This document shows, piece by piece, positions 1 to 8,148 of a stretch of 62,604 nt of DNA. Made by a program: the position numbers and the translations under genes. The stretch's first letter is position 1; each line of letters starts with the position of its first letter. Location: assembly GCA_947176745.1 (NCBI GenBank), contig CAMWRV010000007.1, forward strand, positions 1 through 62,604. The letters run 5' to 3'. Source of the stretch: an uncultured Muribaculaceae bacterium. Its GTDB lineage: Bacteria > Bacteroidota > Bacteroidia > Bacteroidales > Muribaculaceae. The notes below the pieces were generated by a model, which was not told the DNA's origin, searched no databases, and saw nothing but the letters and a program-made list of their open reading frames with translations.

Positions 1-692
1 CCGTGCTCGTTGAGCACGCTCCTGTAACTGAGCGAGGCTTTCTCTGCGTCATCGGATATGCGCGAGTAGTAGCGGGCGAAATCGGGAAGTATCTCTTCGG
101 TCCAGCGGCGGCGAGCCTCATGGATTCCGGCGGCTGCTTCCGACATTCCGGCCTCGACCGATTCGTAGAGAAGGCGGTCGTTGACTCCGGCCCGCAGCAT
201 CTTGTTGCGGCTCTCGAGTCCGCGGTTGTAGCGTATTAGCCTCGACAGATACGACGGATCGGCCTGCGATATGACCACATCCATCAGGCGGCGGCGCACC
301 TCGCCGCTGCCGGTGACGATCTCGGAGTCTGCCGGAGTGACTGTCACTATCGGGAACTTGCCGATATGCTCCGAGATCCGCTGGTATTCCTTGTCGTTGC
401 GCCTCAGCGTCTTCCCTTTACCTTTGACTATGCCGCAGCTCACCGTCTCGGCCGCGCCTGAATCTGAAGTGTATGTGCCTTTGACCATCAGCATGTCGGA
501 GCCGTGGCGTATGAGCGCCGATTCTGGAACGGATCTTATCGGCCTCGCCATGCTGAGGAAGTGTATCGCCTCAAGCAGATTGCTCTTGCCCATGCCGTTG
601 AGACCGAGCAGACAGTTCACGCGGGGCGAGAACTCAAGTCTCGCTTCCGCTATGTTTTTGAAATTCAATATGTCGATACTGTCGAGCCTCAT
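1..692 (-). CDS. recF: DNA replication and repair protein RecF (C-terminus beyond window)
   Basis: This is the N-terminal 230 codons of a leftward gene that runs off the left edge. The product begins MRLDSIDILNFKNIAEARLE and carries the RecF Walker A loop GLNGMGKSNLLEAI at about residues 29-42. It then has the typical RecF stretch MLVKGTY...GSGEVRRRLMDVVISQADPSYL. RecF is an SMC-like ATPase that helps load RecA at gapped DNA with RecO and RecR. The ATG at 690-692 lies 23 bp after the upp stop, so recF is probably the last member seen of a leftward HAD-ribF-upp-recF group. The signature and Walker B motifs would be in the missing part. Family assignment is strong; being incomplete is only the window edge. 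Confidence 0.95.
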   Translation of the reverse strand, partial: MRLDSIDILNFKNIAEARLEFSPRVNCLLGLNGMGKSNLLEAIHFLSMARPIRSVPESALIRHGSDMLMVKGTYTSDSGAAETVSCGIVKGKGKTLRRNDKEYQRISEHIGKFPIVTVTPADSEIVTGSGEVRRRLMDVVISQADPSYLSRLIRYNRGLESRNKMLRAGVNDRLLYESVEAGMSEAAAGIHEARRRWTEEILPDFARYYSRISDDAEKASLSYRSVLNEH

Positions 693-715
693 AGACGGGA
701 GCAGCTTGTTCCTTC

Positions 716-1369
716 TTATTCCTTTATGCCGAACGCGAGGTCACCGGCATCGCCGAGACCGGGCACAATGTAGCTGTGCGAATTCACTTCGTCATCTATG
801 TCTCCGCACCAGAGTGTGGTTCCCTCGGGGAAATGGTCGCGTATGTACTCCACGCTCTGGCGCGAGGCTATCACGCTGGCCACATGGATCTTCGCCGGAG
901 TTCCCTTGGTGAGAAGCGCACGGTATGCCAGCTCCATCGAGCTGCCGGTGGCGAGCATCGGGTCCACAAGAAGAAGGGTCTTGCCATCGAGACGCGGAGA
1001 GGCGAGATACTCGACAAGGACGTCGAATGTGTCACCTTTCTCCCTGTAGCGGCGGTAAGCGCTTACAAACGCGTTCTCGGCGCGGTCGAAGCAGTTGAGA
1101 AATCCGTGGTGGAAAGGGAGCCCGGCACGCAGGATCGTGGCCACAACCACCGTGTCCGACGGCTCGCGGCACACGCAGCGGCCAAGCGGAGTCTCGACCG
1201 CCGTCTCCTTGTAATCAAGGCGTTTCGAGATCTCATAGGCCATGATCTGGCCGATACGGTCAAGATTGGCGCGGAAGCGCATCGGATCGTGCTGTATCGT
1301 GACGTCGCGGAGCTCCAGCATATAACGGTTTACGATGCTGGGGGTTTCCGCAAAATTGATAACTTCCAT
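716..1369 (-). CDS. upp: Uracil phosphoribosyltransferase
   Basis: The product (217 aa from this start) converts uracil and PRPP to UMP in pyrimidine salvage in the cytoplasm. Diagnostic features are the PRPP-binding loop LLLVDPMLATGSSMELAY in the second half and the C-terminal SYIVPGLGDAGDLAFG motif that binds uracil. I chose the ATG at 1369 (MEVINFAETPS) because it matches the usual family start and length; in-frame ATGs at 1387, 1393 and 1414 would add up to 15 residues. A TAnnTTTG element at 1430-1423 could start a transcript just upstream, so upp may have its own promoter in addition to transcription from ribF. Confidence 0.95.
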   Translation of the reverse strand: MEVINFAETPSIVNRYMLELRDVTIQHDPMRFRANLDRIGQIMAYEISKRLDYKETAVETPLGRCVCREPSDTVVVATILRAGLPFHHGFLNCFDRAENAFVSAYRRYREKGDTFDVLVEYLASPRLDGKTLLLVDPMLATGSSMELAYRALLTKGTPAKIHVASVIASRQSVEYIRDHFPEGTTLWCGDIDDEVNSHSYIVPGLGDAGDLAFGIKE

Positions 1370-1422
1370 CTCTTTGCTGTTTTTCATGAACATCGGCGTG
1401 CGCACACGCCACATAAATTTAA

Positions 1423-1430
1423 CAAAGATA
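1423..1430 (-). promoter_or_regulatory. Bacteroidetes -7 element upstream of upp
   Basis: TATCTTTG on the minus strand matches the TAnnTTTG consensus and sits between the ribF stop and upp. No good -33 TTG is seen 19-21 bp upstream. The expected start is near 1418. Confidence 0.5.
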
Positions 1431-1442
1431 ATAAATAATTTC

Positions 1443-2354
1443 CTAATCCCGGCGATGATGCCGAAGATTTTTCCGGCGTGCCTCTTCTATGTCGAGGCTG
1501 ATCTGCCGTGTCAGTTCGTCGAGACTGCCGAATTTACGTTCGTCGCGCAGACGGCTGTTGAAGAATATCTCGATTGTCCGGCCATAGAGATCTCCCGAGT
1601 AATCAAGCAGATGAGCCTCGACCGTCACTCTGTCGCCATCGGTCACGGTCGGACATAAGCCGACATTCACCACCGCGTCGCGCATACCGTCCGGGGTCAT
1701 GACTGATGCGGCATATACGCCTGCGCGCGGCAGAAGCATTCCGGGGCCGACAGCCAGATTGGCGGTCGGAATCCCGATGGTGCGCCCGAGCTTCCGTCCT
1801 GACACAACCGTTCCGGCAAGCGAGAAGGGGCGTCCGAGCATATCTGCGGCCCTCTCCATATCGCCCTCTTCGACAGCACGGCGTATTGCCGAAGAGCTGC
1901 AACCCTCTACTTCGGGGCCTCTCTCCACTTCTATGCCAAGCGACCGACCCGCCTCGCGAAGATCATCGTCGGTCATCGTCGCACCGTCGCATCCGAACCT
2001 GTTGTCATATCCGAGCACGATCAGGCGCGCACCGTAGCGGTCGCGCAGCTCGCGCATCCAGCCAGTGGCGGTCATGCGGCGGATCTCTCCTGTAAACTCC
2101 ACGCGGCGCACACCTACGCCACACCCAGCAATCATCAAGTCTCGGTTGTCAGCTCCTGTTATCATCTTCGGAGCACGGTCGGGCGCGACAGTCATGAGCG
2201 GGTGACGGTCGAAAGTCACCGCCAGCGGATCAAGTCCCCGCCTCGCTGCCTCCTCGCGGAGAAACGCCAGCACGGCGCGATGACCCCGATGCACGCCGTC
2301 GAACGTTCCGACAGTCACCGCCGCAGGTCGTCTGTCATTCTCTGCCTTTACCAT
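1443..2354 (-). CDS. ribF: Bifunctional riboflavin kinase / FAD synthetase RibF
   Basis: This 303-aa protein phosphorylates riboflavin to FMN and adenylylates FMN to FAD. The N-terminal nucleotidyltransferase domain carries GTFDGVHRGHRAVL (about residues 17-30) with the HxGH-type motif. The C-terminal flavokinase domain carries GRTIGIPTANL (about 190-200) and ends with the FFNSRLRDERKFGSLDELTRQI stretch (split here by family numbering, not by the gene). The length is normal for the family. It is 24 bp downstream of the HAD gene on the same strand and 28 bp before the promoter-bearing upp leader. An operon with the HAD phosphatase is plausible; such phosphatases can act on FMN-pathway intermediates, but that link is only inference. 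Confidence 0.95.
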   Translation of the reverse strand: MVKAENDRRPAAVTVGTFDGVHRGHRAVLAFLREEAARRGLDPLAVTFDRHPLMTVAPDRAPKMITGADNRDLMIAGCGVGVRRVEFTGEIRRMTATGWMRELRDRYGARLIVLGYDNRFGCDGATMTDDDLREAGRSLGIEVERGPEVEGCSSSAIRRAVEEGDMERAADMLGRPFSLAGTVVSGRKLGRTIGIPTANLAVGPGMLLPRAGVYAASVMTPDGMRDAVVNVGLCPTVTDGDRVTVEAHLLDYSGDLYGRTIEIFFNSRLRDERKFGSLDELTRQISLDIEEARRKNLRHHRRD

Positions 2355-2378
2355 AAAAAGCCTTTACCATATAAGCCG

Positions 2379-3002
2379 TCAAAGCAGCTCTGCCGCCACC
2401 GAGAGCAGGGTTTTATCGCCGATTATGCGCACTGCCTTCATGCCGAGACCGCGGGCAGCCTCGCAGTTGGCTTCCGAGTCATCAAGAAGAAGAGATTCCG
2501 AAGCGTCGAGAGCATAGCGCCGCAACACAGTCGCGAAAAGCTCCGTATCGGGCTTGCACACTCCCTCGGCGAAACTTGTGACTATACCGTCGAAATAGTC
2601 TCCGACGCGCAGACCTTCCTGCATGAACGCCCGCTTGATCCATCCGTCATACATTATGGCGTTGGTGTTCGATATCATATATGTGCGGCATCCGGCCTCG
2701 CGAAGCCGCCGCAGCGCGGCAAGCCTTTCGACAGGGAGGGCAACAAGAAATCTGTCGAAAGCGCTCTCGAACGCCGCGTCCGGAATATTGCCGTCGGTAC
2801 GGCGGCGCAATTCATCATAGAATTCCGATACTGTGATGCGACCCGTCTCGATCGAGAGAAAAGGCTCCTCTTGGCGATAAAGCCCAAGCATCGAATCCAC
2901 ATCACTGAGACCCAGAGACTTGAATGCTTCAACGCAGCGGTCGCGATCGAGATCGATCATCACGCCCCCGAGATCGATGACTATGTTTTTCAATCCTTTC
3001 AT
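2379..3002 (-). CDS. YihX-like HAD-superfamily phosphatase
   Basis: This 207-aa protein has the HAD motifs in order. Motif I is IDLGGVMIDLD at about residues 9-19, motif II is SNT in YMISNTNAIM, motif III is the Lys in KPDTELFATVL, and motif IV is LLLDDSEANCEA. The second position of motif I is Gly rather than Asp (DLGG), as in the YihX glucose-1-phosphate phosphatase branch, so a sugar phosphate substrate is plausible. ATG at 3002 is the only start that keeps motif I. A -7 element lies only five bases upstream (3014-3007), so the mRNA may be leaderless. The gene is divergent from pfkA. Confidence 0.85.
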   Translation of the reverse strand: MKGLKNIVIDLGGVMIDLDRDRCVEAFKSLGLSDVDSMLGLYRQEEPFLSIETGRITVSEFYDELRRRTDGNIPDAAFESAFDRFLVALPVERLAALRRLREAGCRTYMISNTNAIMYDGWIKRAFMQEGLRVGDYFDGIVTSFAEGVCKPDTELFATVLRRYALDASESLLLDDSEANCEAARGLGMKAVRIIGDKTLLSVAAELL

Positions 3003-3006
3003 GGCA

Positions 3007-3014
3007 CAAAGTTA
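3007..3014 (-). promoter_or_regulatory. -7 element for HAD-ribF group, implying a leaderless transcript
   Basis: TAACTTTG on the minus strand ends five bases before the HAD start codon at 3002. Normal spacing from this element would put the first transcribed base at or next to the ATG. Confidence 0.5.
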
Positions 3015-3025
3015 ATAATTTTTGT

Positions 3026-3033
3026 TATCTTTG
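3026..3033 (+). promoter_or_regulatory. -7 element for pfkA
   Basis: TATCTTTG on the plus strand lies 52 bp upstream of the pfkA ATG. It is back to back with the minus-strand element at 3014-3007, giving a compact divergent promoter region. No convincing -33 is seen. Confidence 0.55.
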
Positions 3034-3084
3034 TAAAATAATAAGACTCTCCCCGGAACGAGAGGAGACATAACGCAACTTGAC

Positions 3085-4065
3085 ATGAGCAACGTAAAGT
3101 CAATCGGCATCCTGACCTCGGGCGGTGACGCCCCGGGCATGAACGCCGCCATCCGCGCCGTGACGCGCGCCGGCCTCGACGCCGGATTCAAGGTCTATGG
3201 CATCTATCGCGGCTACCGCGGTCTGATCTATGACGAAATCGAGGAATTCTCCACCCAGAACGTGTCGAACATCATACAGCGCGGCGGTACGATCCTCAAG
3301 ACGGCCCGTTGCAAGGAGTTCCAGACTCCCGAGGGGCGCCAGTGCGCCTACGACGTGATGCGCCGCCACGAGATCGACTCTCTGGTGGTGATCGGCGGCG
3401 ACGGCTCTCTGACCGGAGCCCGCATCTTCGGCAACGAGTTCCAGATCCCGATCGTCGGCCTTCCGGGCACGATCGACAATGACCTCTACGGCACCGACAC
3501 CACGATCGGATACGACACCGCCCTCAACACCATCATGGAGTGCGTAGACAAGATACGCGACACCGCCACCTCGCACGAACGTCTCTTCTTCATCGAGGTG
3601 ATGGGACGCGACGCCGGCTTCCTCGCCCTCAACGGCGCGATCGCCTCCGGAGCCGAGGCCGCCATCATACCCGAGATCTCGACGCAGGTCGACCAGCTCT
3701 CCGAGCTTATCAAGAACGGATTCCGCAAGTCGAAAAACTCATCGATCGTGCTTGTGGCCGAATCGCCCATCACCGGCGGCGCGATGGGTCTGGCTCAGCG
3801 CGTCAACGAGGAATACCCCGGCTATGACGTGCGCGTCTCTATCCTCGGACACCTGCAGCGCGGAGGCTCACCCACGGCCCACGACCGTATTCTCGCCTCG
3901 CGCATGGGCGCGGCGGCGGTCGACGCCCTGCTCGACGACCAGCGCAACGTCATGATCGGCATAAAGAACGAAGAGATCGTCTATGTGCCTTTCACCAAGG
4001 CGATCAAGAACGACAAGCCGATCAATCAGGAACTGATGTCGACCTTGCGCCGCCTCTCTATCTGA
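3085..4065 (+). CDS. pfkA: ATP-dependent 6-phosphofructokinase
   Basis: This 326-aa enzyme phosphorylates fructose 6-phosphate to fructose 1,6-bisphosphate in glycolysis. It shows the N-terminal [17 protein letters not shown] loop, the GGDGS motif near residue 105 and the catalytic PGTIDNDL motif near 128. It also has [11 protein letters not shown] near 170 and the C-terminal [19 protein letters not shown] rather than GGDD indicates the ATP-using, not the pyrophosphate-using, branch. Length is normal for bacterial PfkA. It has its own promoter and an intrinsic terminator at 4115-4149, so it is probably monocistronic. Confidence 0.97.
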   Translation: MSNVKSIGILTSGGDAPGMNAAIRAVTRAGLDAGFKVYGIYRGYRGLIYDEIEEFSTQNVSNIIQRGGTILKTARCKEFQTPEGRQCAYDVMRRHEIDSLVVIGGDGSLTGARIFGNEFQIPIVGLPGTIDNDLYGTDTTIGYDTALNTIMECVDKIRDTATSHERLFFIEVMGRDAGFLALNGAIASGAEAAIIPEISTQVDQLSELIKNGFRKSKNSSIVLVAESPITGGAMGLAQRVNEEYPGYDVRVSILGHLQRGGSPTAHDRILASRMGAAAVDALLDDQRNVMIGIKNEEIVYVPFTKAIKNDKPINQELMSTLRRLSI

Positions 4066-4114
4066 CGCGGCACCGGATCATCCATCCGACAAACCTTGAA
4101 TTACACATACACCC

Positions 4115-4149
4115 TCCCCCGCTCCCTGCCGGAAGCGGGGGAATCTTTT
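4115..4149 (+). terminator. Intrinsic terminator after pfkA
   Basis: CCCCCGCT at 4116-4123 pairs with AGCGGGGG at 4134-4141 and is followed by AATCTTTT. Confidence 0.75.
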
Positions 4150-4224
4150 GCCTGTTTCGCTCTGTTGCGGTCTGTTTGCGGTCTGTTTTCAACGAAAATG
4201 CAAATTAATCGGACTTTTATTTTT

Positions 4225-4251
4225 TTGTTCCGGATTTTTTGCTTAACTTTG
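4225..4251 (+). promoter_or_regulatory. Promoter of tRNA-Tyr
   Basis: TTG at 4225-4227 and TAACTTTG at 4244-4251 lie directly upstream of the tRNA; the spacing (16-17 bp) is slightly short of the usual 19-21. Confidence 0.6.
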
Positions 4252-4262
4252 CATCCGCATTC

Positions 4263-4345
4263 GGGTGGTTACCAGAGTGGCCAAATGGGGCAGACTGTAA
4301 ATCTGCTGGCTTACGCCTTCGGTGGTTCGAATCCATCACCACCCA
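4263..4345 (+). tRNA. tRNA-Tyr (anticodon GTA)
   Basis: An 83-nt class II tRNA. The acceptor stem GGGTGGT pairs with ACCACCC and the discriminator is A4345. The anticodon loop CTGTAAA reads GTA at 4297-4299. There is a long variable arm (GGCTTACGCC region) and the T loop GGTTCGAATCC. CCA is not encoded. Confidence 0.95.
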
Positions 4346-4370
4346 CTCAAGAACAATAACAACACCATTT

Positions 4371-4404
4371 AAGAGCGTTCCACCACCGGATCGCTCTTTT
4401 TTTT
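4371..4404 (+). terminator. Intrinsic terminator after tRNA-Tyr
   Basis: AGAGCG at 4372-4377 pairs with CGCTCT at 4392-4397, followed by an uninterrupted T run. Confidence 0.75.
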
Positions 4405-4472
4405 CGCACATTCCTCCGCAAAGATCTTGCCGGGCGGAATTTGCACGCAACCCTCAACCGAAATCCGCTGTT

Positions 4473-4489
4473 CTTACTTCATAAGTAAG
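4473..4489. repeat. Short inverted repeat upstream of the lipoprotein gene
   Basis: CTTACTT and AAGTAAG flank CAT, 17 bp upstream of the ATG at 4507. It could be an operator or a small hairpin near the ribosome entry site; no function is assigned. Confidence 0.35.
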
Positions 4490-4506
4490 CGTTCAAATCT
4501 TGAATT

Positions 4507-5910
4507 ATGAAAACAATCCACCTTTTCCTCGTCTCTATCATGGCCGCTCTTGCCATCTCGGCCACCTCCTGTTCGTCGGGACAGTCGGCCGATGCGTCCG
4601 ATCTTATCGCCACCGTGCCTTCCGATGCCTCTCTCGTGGCCGTGGCCAATGTCAAGGCTATACTTGAGAAAGCCGGCTGCAAAGTCGACGGAGAGTCTGT
4701 CAGCCCGTCGGAAAAGATCTCGGCTCTTCTCTCTGCCGGCAAAGACGAGAGCTCCCGCAGACTCGCCGACGCTTTCTTCAACGGTCGCAGTGGCATCGAG
4801 CCTTCGGTGGCCGTGATTTTCCGCGTGGGATATTACACCTATTTCTCAGGCATCGCGGCAGACCCCTCGGCACTTAAAAAGGTTGCGGAGAGCGACCTCG
4901 GATACTCGTTCGCCACTACAGACGGCGTGGATACAGGCGGCAACATAGCGATCGCGGGCAACCGTTTCTGGATCAACGTCGGCCAGAAATCGATCGACCC
5001 CAAGGAAGTCAGACATTTCATTTCGCTCGACAAGTCGTCGAGTTTCGCTTCCGATGCAGCGGCGGATGATCTCTGCAAATTCAAAAAGGATATCGAGGGG
5101 CGCGGCAGCATCGCCGGGCTTCTCAACACATCGTCGATTCCCTTTGAGCAACGCGCCGTGATACAGGTGGCGCTGCAGACCATCTATGAGGATCCGGCCT
5201 CCTTCGGATTCTCGGTCAGCTTCGACAAGGGGAAGACCGAGATCACAGCCGATGTATTCAACTCTAAAAACAGTCTTGCACGCTGCCTGCTCCCCGTGGG
5301 AACGGTCGACACCGACGTCATCAGCTCGATAGGAGGCACTGCCGACGCGGTGGCCGCCATCGCACTTCCTTCCAAACTGATGGAGCAGCTCAGAAAAGAG
5401 GCGTCTGCCAAAGGACCTTCTGTTTTCGGCGTTTATCTCAACGCACTTTCAGCCATCGACGGTACTGCCGCAGTGGCATTCAGTCAGGACGGCAGCGCGC
5501 TCCGGGGCAACGTGTCTGTTTCCGGGCAGAACACCGCAGCCCTCTCCTCTTTTCTTTCCGAAGCCGGACTCGATGTGAAGATCAACGGCAAAACGCTTCA
5601 AATATCCAAAGGTGAATTGGCCGGCAAGACGCCGGTGGCAGATCTTGCCGGTTATTTCAAAAACTCCGTCGGCGGAGTGGCCACTTCCGTTCCGCAGGGC
5701 GCCCCGGCCGGCATGGCGGGAATCGCATCGGCGGGCTCGCTGACTCTGCACTCGAAAGGAAACAGCATCAGCTTCCGGGCCATTCTTGTATCTGCAGATC
5801 CCGACGAGTACTTTCTCGTCTCTCTTGTAAACTCCGAATTCGGAGAGACAGCACCCGCACAATCGGAGAACGTCACCTCACAGTCTCCCGCCCCGGCCTC
5901 CGACAAGTGA
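4507..5910 (+). CDS. Secreted lipoprotein, DUF4836-like
   Basis: A 467-aa protein with a lipoprotein signal peptide (lipobox SATSC, Cys22). The mature part opens with 'DLIATVPSDASLVAVANVKAIL', typical of Bacteroidales lipoproteins of the DUF4836 type, in which each half folds into repeated sheet modules. I recognise the N-terminal pattern only, so the family call is moderate. It has no catalytic motif I can see. The stop codon overlaps the start of the ABC ATPase gene by one base (TGATG), and the permease follows, so this is the first gene of a three-gene operon. The lipoprotein may be the cargo or the periplasmic or surface partner of the transporter. Confidence 0.8.
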   Translation: MKTIHLFLVSIMAALAISATSCSSGQSADASDLIATVPSDASLVAVANVKAILEKAGCKVDGESVSPSEKISALLSAGKDESSRRLADAFFNGRSGIEPSVAVIFRVGYYTYFSGIAADPSALKKVAESDLGYSFATTDGVDTGGNIAIAGNRFWINVGQKSIDPKEVRHFISLDKSSSFASDAAADDLCKFKKDIEGRGSIAGLLNTSSIPFEQRAVIQVALQTIYEDPASFGFSVSFDKGKTEITADVFNSKNSLARCLLPVGTVDTDVISSIGGTADAVAAIALPSKLMEQLRKEASAKGPSVFGVYLNALSAIDGTAAVAFSQDGSALRGNVSVSGQNTAALSSFLSEAGLDVKINGKTLQISKGELAGKTPVADLAGYFKNSVGGVATSVPQGAPAGMAGIASAGSLTLHSKGNSISFRAILVSADPDEYFLVSLVNSEFGETAPAQSENVTSQSPAPASDK

Positions 5911-6554
5911 TGGATACAATCGACCTTTTTCAGACACTCCCACGGGTGTTCGAATCCGAACAGATCCCCGCTTCCGACATATGGCTCAACTCGGCGCGCT
6001 TCACACGCGGAGGGCGCTATCTGGTCGAGGCGGCAAGCGGCGGCGGCAAGTCGTCGATGTGCGCCTACATTTTCGGATCACGCACCGACTTCGCCGGCCG
6101 CATACTGTTTGACGGAGAAGACACTTGCGGATTCAGCATCGGACGGTGGCAGGAGATACGCCGCCGCCATCTCGCCTACCTGCCGCAGGAACTGTCGCTC
6201 TTCCCGGAGCTTACCGCCTGGGAAAACGTCCAGCTCAAGAACCGGCTCACCCGATATGCCTCAGACCGCATGATCGGCGATTGGTTCGAACGGCTCGGAA
6301 TAGACTCCCGACGCGACACCCCGGCCGGACGCATGTCGGTCGGCCAGCAGCAGCGCGTGGCCCTGATTCGCAGCATCTGCCAGCCTTTCGACTTCATACT
6401 TCTCGACGAACCCGTGAGTCATCTTGACGAAGAAAACAACCGCACAGCCGCCGCGCTGATCACCGAAGAGGCCGACAGACAGGGCGCCGGCATAATATCG
6501 ACATCCGTCGGCAACCATATCCTGCTCGACTACACATCGCGCCTCAAACTCTGA
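5910..6554 (+). CDS. ABC transporter ATP-binding protein
   Basis: A 214-aa nucleotide-binding subunit. The P-loop reads AASGGGKSSM (about residues 40-49), with the usual first Gly replaced. The Q-loop is AYLPQELSLF, the signature is MSVGQQQRVALI in place of LSGGQ, and Walker B is FDFILLDEPVSHL. The His switch appears as SVGNH, later than in most families. ATG at 5910 overlaps the upstream TGA; a GTG at 5907 would add one residue. The permease gene starts 9 bp downstream. The size and partner fit the LolD/MacB-type exporters that use tripartite or lipoprotein partners, but the atypical motifs make this a divergent member. Confidence 0.88.
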   Translation: MDTIDLFQTLPRVFESEQIPASDIWLNSARFTRGGRYLVEAASGGGKSSMCAYIFGSRTDFAGRILFDGEDTCGFSIGRWQEIRRRHLAYLPQELSLFPELTAWENVQLKNRLTRYASDRMIGDWFERLGIDSRRDTPAGRMSVGQQQRVALIRSICQPFDFILLDEPVSHLDEENNRTAAALITEEADRQGAGIISTSVGNHILLDYTSRLKL

Positions 6555-6563
6555 CCCCGGATC

Positions 6564-7757
6564 ATGGACAAGCTTGTCACGCGCCTTCTGCGCAAAAACA
6601 CCTCGAAAGCCCGGATCGCCGGGTTCATACTCTCCAACTTCATCGGTCTCGCCATCGTGCTCGGAGGACTTCAGTTCTTTCTTGACGCCCGCACCATCTG
6701 GACATCGGAAGACTCCTTCATACGCAGCGACTATCTTGTAGTCAACAAAAAAGTGACATCGGCCAATACTCTGGGAGCCGCGCAGTCAGGCTTCACCGAG
6801 GCTGAGACCGACGAACTGCGCAGCCAACCCTGGGTACGCCGCATGGCGGAGTTCACCTCCAATGACTACCGGGTGCTCGCCGGTGTGCGCAACGGCGACC
6901 GGGGAATGTCGACCTACATGTTTTTCGAATCGATACCCGACGAATTTGTCGACGTTCCACGTTCACAATGGCTATACCGCCCGGGCGACAGCGAGGTGCC
7001 CATCATTCTCTCGAAAGACTACCTGACACTCTATAATTTCGGATTTGCCTCGTCGGCCGGTCTGCCGCAACTGTCCGAAGGTCTCATGTCGAGCATTCCG
7101 CTCTCGCTGACGCTCACAAGCGAGGACGGCACACGCACAAGACGCTTCACAGGCCGGGTGGCGGGATTTTCCAACCGTCTGAACACAATCCTCGTACCGC
7201 GCGCGTTCATGGAGGAGACCAACGCCGCACTCGGATCCGACCATCCTTCTTTGCCCTCACGACTGATAATCGACACAAGCAGTCCGGGCGATGTGGCGAT
7301 AACGCGCTATCTCGACAGCCACGGCCTTGAGGCTGCCGGCGACAAATCGGCAAGTTCGGCGGCCTTCATGCTCCGGGTGGTGGCCGGCATCGTCCTCGCC
7401 ATCGGTACACTTATAACCATACTCTCTCTGTTCATCCTCATGCTCTCCATGTCGCTCATCATGGAGAAGAACCGCGACAAGATCCATTCGCTCATCATGC
7501 TGGGCTATGATCCCGTCACTACCGCACGACCCTATTGCGCCGTCATCACGGCAGCCTCGCTGCTCGCTTTCGCGCTTGCCACCGCAGGCGTCATGACCCT
7601 GAGAGCGTTCTACATGGAGTCTCTCGCCGGCCTCGGAGCCGTGCCCTCTCCGCTCTGGATAACGCTCTGCACCGGGGCGGCCATGACCGCACTCATAATC
7701 TGTCTCAACATCATGTCGGTAAGAAGACGCGTGAGGAAATGCTTTAACAATTGTTAA
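6564..7757 (+). CDS. ABC transporter permease, FtsX/MacB-like topology
   Basis: A 397-aa membrane protein. There is one transmembrane segment near the N-terminus (FILSNFIGLAIVLGGLQFFL), a periplasmic domain of about 220 residues and three transmembrane segments in the last 130 residues (beginning VVAGIVLAIGTLITILSLFI). That 1+3 layout is the FtsX/MacB/LolCE arrangement. Its ATPase partner is directly upstream and a lipoprotein precedes it. The likely role is mechanical release or export of a lipoprotein or peptide across the envelope; substrate unknown. Confidence 0.82.
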   Translation: MDKLVTRLLRKNTSKARIAGFILSNFIGLAIVLGGLQFFLDARTIWTSEDSFIRSDYLVVNKKVTSANTLGAAQSGFTEAETDELRSQPWVRRMAEFTSNDYRVLAGVRNGDRGMSTYMFFESIPDEFVDVPRSQWLYRPGDSEVPIILSKDYLTLYNFGFASSAGLPQLSEGLMSSIPLSLTLTSEDGTRTRRFTGRVAGFSNRLNTILVPRAFMEETNAALGSDHPSLPSRLIIDTSSPGDVAITRYLDSHGLEAAGDKSASSAAFMLRVVAGIVLAIGTLITILSLFILMLSMSLIMEKNRDKIHSLIMLGYDPVTTARPYCAVITAASLLAFALATAGVMTLRAFYMESLAGLGAVPSPLWITLCTGAAMTALIICLNIMSVRRRVRKCFNNC

Positions 7758-8148
7758 TTAACACTGTTAAAGATATGTTTATATCTGTTAATCTCCTCGC
7801 AATTGTCTATTTTTGCAACTGATTTGCAAATAGTCACAGGTTGTCAAGCCATGAAAACTCCTGAGCTTCCGTAAGCGGGAGGTCACAGACTGCGCCACAT
7901 AACCTACTGACCCATGCATGCTCTTCCGTAAGGCATTGATTCCGGAACGCAAAGAATCTTTGGCATTACCTGCACATAAACAGCAAGTTAACCCGAGTAA
8001 TGAAACCTACCATAACTCAGAAGTAATAATATATGGCCGACATGCGCGCTGATTGCCGCGCGGGTCGGTCGTATGCATACACTTACGGATCGCGAAGAAA
8101 AAAAATAATACTAAATAAACCCAATGTAAAACTAAATCACATTCTTGC
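7758..8148 (+). promoter_or_regulatory. Long leader region of the SusC operon
   Basis: These 391 bp hold no gene I can support. TATTTTTG at 7808-7815 is a -7 element, giving an expected transcript start near 7820 and a leader of about 330 nt. Near its end is a strong imperfect hairpin, 8036-8070, with arms GGCCGAC/GTCGGTC and GCGCG/CGCGC. The palindrome GTATGCATAC follows at 8071-8080. The hairpin lacks a T run, so it is not a terminator. Confidence 0.5.
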
